The translations under genes were made by a program, and so were the position numbers. Shown one piece after another: positions 4,748 through 7,585 of a DNA stretch of 7,585 bases. The stretch spans positions 1 through 7,585 of the forward strand of contig JAUWLI010000139.1 in assembly GCA_030613765.1 (NCBI GenBank), given 5' to 3'. Under the pieces are notes generated by a model. The model ran no database searches, was not told the DNA's origin, and saw nothing but the letters and a program-made list of their open reading frames with translations. This DNA comes from Phycisphaerae bacterium (GTDB lineage: Bacteria; Planctomycetota; Phycisphaerae; Sedimentisphaerales; SG8-4). Each line of letters begins with the position of its first letter. Within the stretch, counting starts at the first letter, position 1.

Positions 4748-4776
4748 TTGAAGGCGGTTACATGAAGGACTATAGC
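4748..4776 (+). promoter_or_regulatory. Putative promoter of the 4806 gene
   Basis: TTGAAG (4748-4753) and TATAGC (4771-4776) are separated by 17 bp. The leader would be about 23 nt. The -35 overlaps the end of the conserved GGCTTTCTTGTT box. Confidence 0.35.
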
Positions 4777-4805
4777 AAATTTCAAAAATAGAGAGGGACT
4801 GAAAA

Positions 4806-5381
4806 ATGAAGACTTTCGTGAAAAAGGTAATTATGCCAGTCGTATTTGCGGCTCTTATATGGTTTACTGTGTCTGAACATGGTGGATTTGTCAATAACCT
4901 CCTGGACTACGTTTATGGTCAAAACTATTATTTTGTCGCAGCTCCGGATGAACCGGATTATACAGCGGAAACAACCGAGCAATATTGGATTGTGACCGGA
5001 GAATACAAGCCGGTCGCAGACCAATACGAAGCGGCAATCTTTCAACAACAAACCTGGAGTTCATACGAAGAAGACGAAGGCGAGGTTTTATACCTGGTGC
5101 TTGAAATAACAGAAGAAAACGGCAAAGACGGTCCGGATGCGTGCGCGCCCGAAGGGTGTTTTCACGACCATGAAATTGTCATGGCCCCCGAGGGCGCAAT
5201 GCATCCAACGATAAAGTTATCTCTAAATCCAATTGAATACTCATGTTTCATTGTCGACGGCGGCCCTTACTGCGGGTTCGAACAAGAAAGAACACCGGGA
5301 GTCGGCTATGACTTTATCCCCAAGTTGTTAGTGACTTACAAGCCTAACTTAACTCTAACTGTTTTCTCCAACCTAAGGTAG
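4806..5381 (+). CDS. Secreted or membrane-anchored four-cysteine hypothetical protein
   Basis: A 191-residue protein that I do not recognise. The basic N-terminus MKTFVKK followed by a hydrophobic stretch (8-22) without a clear cleavage site suggests an uncleaved signal anchor, leaving residues 23-191 outside the cytoplasm. The exported part is acidic and aromatic. It has four cysteines as two close pairs: Cys113/Cys118 (CAPEGC, followed by FHDHE) and Cys147/Cys156. These are probably disulfides, and HDHE could bind a metal. The segments 93-102 and 174-187 look like beta strands. The start is supported by GAGGGA (4793-4798) 7 nt upstream. It is a single-gene unit with a promoter inside the duplicated module and a strong intrinsic terminator about 30 bp after the stop. 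Confidence 0.75.
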   Translation: MKTFVKKVIMPVVFAALIWFTVSEHGGFVNNLLDYVYGQNYYFVAAPDEPDYTAETTEQYWIVTGEYKPVADQYEAAIFQQQTWSSYEEDEGEVLYLVLEITEENGKDGPDACAPEGCFHDHEIVMAPEGAMHPTIKLSLNPIEYSCFIVDGGPYCGFEQERTPGVGYDFIPKLLVTYKPNLTLTVFSNLR

Positions 5382-5412
5382 TCAACTTCAAAATATGTAA
5401 AGGCCGCCATTG

Positions 5413-5440
5413 GGAGCGTCGAAAGACGCTCCTTTTTTTT
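5413..5440 (+). terminator. Intrinsic terminator of the 4806 gene
   Basis: GGAGCGTC (5413-5420), a GAAA tetraloop (5421-5424) and GACGCTCC (5425-5432) form a perfect 8-bp G/C-rich stem followed directly by eight T (5433-5440). A textbook Rho-independent terminator. Confidence 0.93.
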
Positions 5441-5700
5441 CAGTCTTCGCTCCACGACTATTGGTAAGCAGACGGCGTGAGAGATTAGAGAATTAGAGAT
5501 TATAGATTGGTGATTAGTGAGTCGCCGGCCGTTATTATTTAGAATTGAATTTTCAGGAAAGATTCGATATTCTTTTAGAAATATCGGCCGGGGACTTTTT
5601 TGCCAGTGACACTGTTACCTTCTGTCATCTTTATGCCTTTTAAGGGTGAAGACAAGGTCTTTTATGAACAGATATCGAGTCTGTTTTGGAGAACAATGAA
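5441..5700. other. Spacer between the 4806 gene and the repeat lipoprotein
   Basis: Together with the terminator region this makes about 320 gene-free bases. It holds the low-complexity tract 5479-5521. It also has a nested inverted structure: CCGGCCG (5524-5530) and CGGCCGG (5585-5591) flank a hairpin CGATATT (5565-5571) / AATATCG (5580-5586). No confident promoter was found for the lipoprotein. Confidence 0.5.
5479..5521. repeat. Degenerate GATTAGAG/GATTAGTGA tract
   Basis: The words GAGATTAGAG, AATTAGAGAT, TAGATTGG and TGATTAGTGA follow one another, an imperfect tandem array of a roughly 9-10 bp unit. Related words occur at 10-30 and, inverted, at 4464-4500. Confidence 0.5.
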
Positions 5701-6120
5701 ATGAAACGTGTACTGTTAAACCCAGTGATGATTTTGGCGGCGTTTTGGTTGACCGGTTGTACGGTAGTTGTCCATGAGCCGAGAAGGCACCCTCGGAAGC
5801 CCGACGTGATTTGTGTTCCGGTGGACGGGACCATTGAAGAGATAAATGCGGTGGGCAAACTTTCTTTCGAGCCGCACAGACGGGATGCCTACAAGCGAAT
5901 TGCAAAGCGTCCGGGGCTGTCTGATGCCGCACAGGAGCATCTGGTTAACGCCGTCTTTGACAAATTGACATTTGAGCCTTCCAAGCGTGACGTGCTAATG
6001 GCGCTTATCTCAAATCCGTGCTTTAGTCCTGCGGGTCGGCAGGCGATTCTTTCGCAGTTGGACAGGCTCTTCTTCGAACCCACCAAGACTGAAATTCTTG
6101 AAGCGATAAGCCGCCGTTAG
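5701..6120 (+). CDS. Lipoprotein with three tandem ~35-residue repeats
   Basis: A 139-residue exported protein. The signal peptide MKRVLLNPVMILAAFWLTGC has a canonical lipobox LTGC (Cys20), so it should be lipidated. After a basic linker (26-34) the rest is three tandem repeats starting at KLSFEP (53), KLTFEP (88) and RLFFEP (122), a spacing of 35 and 34 residues. Repeats 1 and 2 share the pattern KL-FEP--RD, I--P--S-A, Q, L and F; the third is cut short and ends EILEAISRR. Each unit looks like a helix pair, so a small alpha-solenoid or docking scaffold in the periplasm is a reasonable inference. Similar repeat lipoproteins appear, by impression, in planctomycetes. ATG 5701 is preferred: GGAGA (5688-5692) lies 8 nt upstream. 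A TTG at 5686 is in frame but has no RBS. Confidence 0.78.
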   Translation: MKRVLLNPVMILAAFWLTGCTVVVHEPRRHPRKPDVICVPVDGTIEEINAVGKLSFEPHRRDAYKRIAKRPGLSDAAQEHLVNAVFDKLTFEPSKRDVLMALISNPCFSPAGRQAILSQLDRLFFEPTKTEILEAISRR

Positions 6121-6243
6121 CCCTGCGCCATCCAATCCCCTGATGCCGAGTCAGCAGCAGCCGCAACGTTTGACTGTAGCACGAAGGTTTTATCACTGGA
6201 AGTATTTCGATGCCCGTTGCTGGCAGATAGTATTTTATCGCGA
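6121..6243. other. Convergent spacer
   Basis: 123 bp between the two convergent stop codons. No hairpin with a T-run was found on either strand, so termination here may be Rho-dependent or the transcripts may overlap. Confidence 0.4.
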
Positions 6244-7305
6244 CTACACATCGAGGTTTTTGCTTTTGAGATTTTTATACCAGAGATTCAGGCCGGCTGA
6301 TTTCCTGGTGTACTCCTGGAATATAGCACGGGCACACACAAGAGGAACGAAAGCCATCATATACATCATAGCCAGGGAAAACGGAAACAACATGCTCTTA
6401 GGCAGAAAGAAAGGCAGGATCAACGTTAAGGGAAAAAGAACGCCGGAACTGATGACGATACCGGCTGAGGCATACTTGACGACCTCCAGCTTTGCTTCCA
6501 CAATCTGTTTTAGCTGAGATACCAGCTCGCCGAAACAATCCGCCAGTTTGCCGCTGATTTCATAAGGATGTATGACTGCAACCATCCCCCCGGGAACGAA
6601 AGGGACCGCCTGCAAAGCCGCGGCGAAACTCTGCCTTTGGTCAATTAGCTTAACAGAGGACAGCATTTGTTTCCGTAAGTACCTGTTGTCGATGGCCGAG
6701 ATGGAATCCAGAAACATATCACGCACATTAAGGGTACTATCGTAAGCGATTTCCAGACACACAAAGAACTCCATCAAGGCCATCTGCCTTGTCCATGTCC
6801 CTATAAAGGGAAGTTTTACGATTAGAGCATCCCTGTTGTACCTGAAGGTCTCCGAGTAGATGGGCAGCAGTACAATTACCGCAAGTATTGTCAATCTCAG
6901 GTATTGGAATTGGCCGAGGAAAATCCAGATGAATATCAGGCGGACTAAATACGCACCAATCACAAAGTGCCAGCATCGCTGCAGGCGATAGATTATTGGC
7001 TCGATCCGGTACATGAAGTCGGCTGCATCGCGCAGGGCCTTGGGCCATTTTCCGGTTTTCTGGCCGCACTTAAAAAGAGCCAGATAAAACTGCGGCAGGT
7101 CATATTTAGCAAGTTTTTGTTGGGTGTCACCTTCTCCGAGGAAAACTTCTTTTAAATCGACAACCAGTCTGCGATTGACGGGGCTGGCCAGGTGTTTGCC
7201 GGCAATATCGAAGGCTTTATCGAACATCAGACCGTCTTTAAGCATCTTGCCGAGATTGTCGGTAAAAACGGAAAGCTCAAGCCAGTTTCTGATCTTATAC
7301 TTCAG
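6244..7305 (-). CDS. Orphan type II secretion/type IV pilus F-domain (GspF/PilC-like) inner-membrane protein
   Basis: About 353 residues from the start chosen here. There are two T2SSF domains. The first (about 14-98) runs from FTDNLGKMLKDGL to GQKTGKWPKALRDAADFM, the equivalent of the family's 'GE.sG.L...L..la'. The second (about 176-275) runs from MEFFVCLEIAYDSTLNVRDM to HPYEISGKLADCFGELVSQL. Hydrophobic helices are at about 112-131 and 136-150 between the domains, and at about 279-301 and 305-324 at the end. GspF/PilC proteins are the polytopic platform that couples the assembly ATPase to pseudopilus or pilus growth. No ATPase, pilin or other secretion gene is in the window. Start: the frame is open to ATG 7395, but a good promoter lies inside that extension (7352-7379), and GGGAGA (complement of 7313-7318) is placed 8 nt before CTG 7305, just before KYKIRNWLELS. 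TTG codons at 7320 and 7326 are alternatives. Confidence 0.85.
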   Translation of the reverse strand: MKYKIRNWLELSVFTDNLGKMLKDGLMFDKAFDIAGKHLASPVNRRLVVDLKEVFLGEGDTQQKLAKYDLPQFYLALFKCGQKTGKWPKALRDAADFMYRIEPIIYRLQRCWHFVIGAYLVRLIFIWIFLGQFQYLRLTILAVIVLLPIYSETFRYNRDALIVKLPFIGTWTRQMALMEFFVCLEIAYDSTLNVRDMFLDSISAIDNRYLRKQMLSSVKLIDQRQSFAAALQAVPFVPGGMVAVIHPYEISGKLADCFGELVSQLKQIVEAKLEVVKYASAGIVISSGVLFPLTLILPFFLPKSMLFPFSLAMMYMMAFVPLVCARAIFQEYTRKSAGLNLWYKNLKSKNLDV

Positions 7306-7312
7306 ATGACTA

Positions 7313-7318
7313 TCTCCC
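7313..7318 (-). promoter_or_regulatory. Shine-Dalgarno GGGAGA that may decide the GspF-like start
   Basis: The only good ribosome-binding site near the 5' end of the GspF-like frame. It is correctly spaced for a CTG codon at 7303-7305 and lies downstream of the predicted transcription start near 7345. CTG initiation is rare, so this is a proposal. Confidence 0.4.
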
Positions 7319-7351
7319 AAAGCCAAGTCGTTTATCCGGTCGAATCTATAT

Positions 7352-7379
7352 ATTATAGTATAGTCTGCATTTGGTTCAA
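7352..7379 (-). promoter_or_regulatory. Putative promoter of the GspF-like gene
   Basis: On the minus strand TTGAAC (7374-7379), a 16-bp spacer and a perfect TATAAT (7352-7357). Initiation near 7345 gives a leader of about 40 nt to CTG 7305. It overlaps the first codons of the longest open frame, which argues that the ATG at 7395 is not used. Confidence 0.55.
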
Positions 7380-7569
7380 CTATACAAATAATCAATATTT
7401 AGCCGCTTTTCTTATGCCTTCCGAGATACACTTTCCGAGAAGCAAGCCAAAAAGCTTGAATCTTCAAGACATATTCGATATTCTATACGAAATGAACCTT
7501 AGCTAACTCTTATTTGGTTCGATAAAAGAACGTCTCAGAATTTTCATGTAAAGAAATTAGGAGGCAAAA

Positions 7570-7585
7570 ATGAATTCGAAAAGGT
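7570..7585 (+). CDS. 5' end of a gene cut by the window edge
   Basis: ATG 7570 follows AGGAGG (7559-7564) with 5 nt spacing, an essentially perfect ribosome-binding site. Only MNSKR is visible. It is divergent from the GspF-like gene; if the pair is functionally related this could be a pilin or pseudopilin-type gene, but nothing in five residues shows that. Confidence 0.6.

Larger units (their letters stand above)
4066..4805. other. Large gene-free spacer with sRNA copy B and module copy 2
   Basis: About 740 bases without a protein gene. From 4066 to 4320 it holds the leader of the broken minus-strand gene and unrecognised sequence, including an imperfect direct repeat GCAGTGA(A/G)TT (about 4255 and 4280) around TTCGAA, and an A/T-rich tract (4287-4325). 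It then holds sRNA copy B with its promoter (4324-4457), a degenerate low-complexity tract (4464-4500), and the second copy of the duplicated module (4604-4749) leading to the promoter of the 4806 gene. Confidence 0.6.

Noticed and set aside
6143..6517. Plus-strand frame of 124 residues
   Set aside because: Mostly antisense to the GspF-like gene; basic, low-quality composition and no RBS.
7414..7506. Possible 30-residue ORF ending SLNLQDIFDILYEMNLS
   Set aside because: It looks protein-like at the end but has no RBS and no recognisable family, so it is not listed as a gene.

Overview
The window looks like a piece of a planctomycete chromosome, most likely from the Phycisphaerae/Sedimentisphaerales side and probably from a metagenome assembly. 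This is an inference. It rests on sparse coding (about 60 percent by eye), many short uncharacterised membrane proteins and lipoproteins that resemble families I associate with that group, and dispersed short repeats in the spacers. No rRNA, tRNA, CRISPR array, transposase or phage gene was seen.

Layout, left to right. A small cysteine-containing protein (203-574, +) follows a plausible promoter. Behind it lies what looks like the orphaned C-terminal tail of an ASKHA/DUF4445 protein (591-677), then a repeat-filled spacer. A two-helix membrane protein (1095-1379, +) converges with a TRIC/UPF0126 cation-channel-family gene (1409-2029, -). A three-gene minus-strand operon (3713 to 2576) encodes a lipoprotein with an NTF2-like look followed by two small three-helix membrane proteins. 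A further minus-strand membrane gene (3861-4065) is broken by a single-base +1 frameshift. A secreted or anchored four-cysteine protein (4806-5381, +) ends at a textbook intrinsic terminator. A lipoprotein built from three roughly 35-residue repeats (5701-6120, +) converges with an orphan type II secretion F-domain (GspF-like) gene (6244-about 7305, -). A new gene starts at the right edge (7570, +) behind a perfect Shine-Dalgarno sequence.

The most interesting signal is non-coding. Two copies of one element (about 2399-2497 and 4358-4457, both +) each have a matching promoter, a roughly 43-nt A/U-rich leader and a terminator-type hairpin. Stem and loop are almost identical between copies, and the loop exposes a 16-nt all-pyrimidine tract complementary to Shine-Dalgarno sequences. 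Neither copy lies downstream of a plus-strand gene. I read them as two paralogous small RNAs flanking the minus-strand operon and the broken gene. A second duplicated spacer module (2151-2366 and 4604-4749) precedes sRNA copy A and the 4806 gene.

Apart from the three-gene operon, the genes look like independent units. The only functional link the sequence suggests is possible antisense control of SD regions by the sRNAs, and that is speculative.
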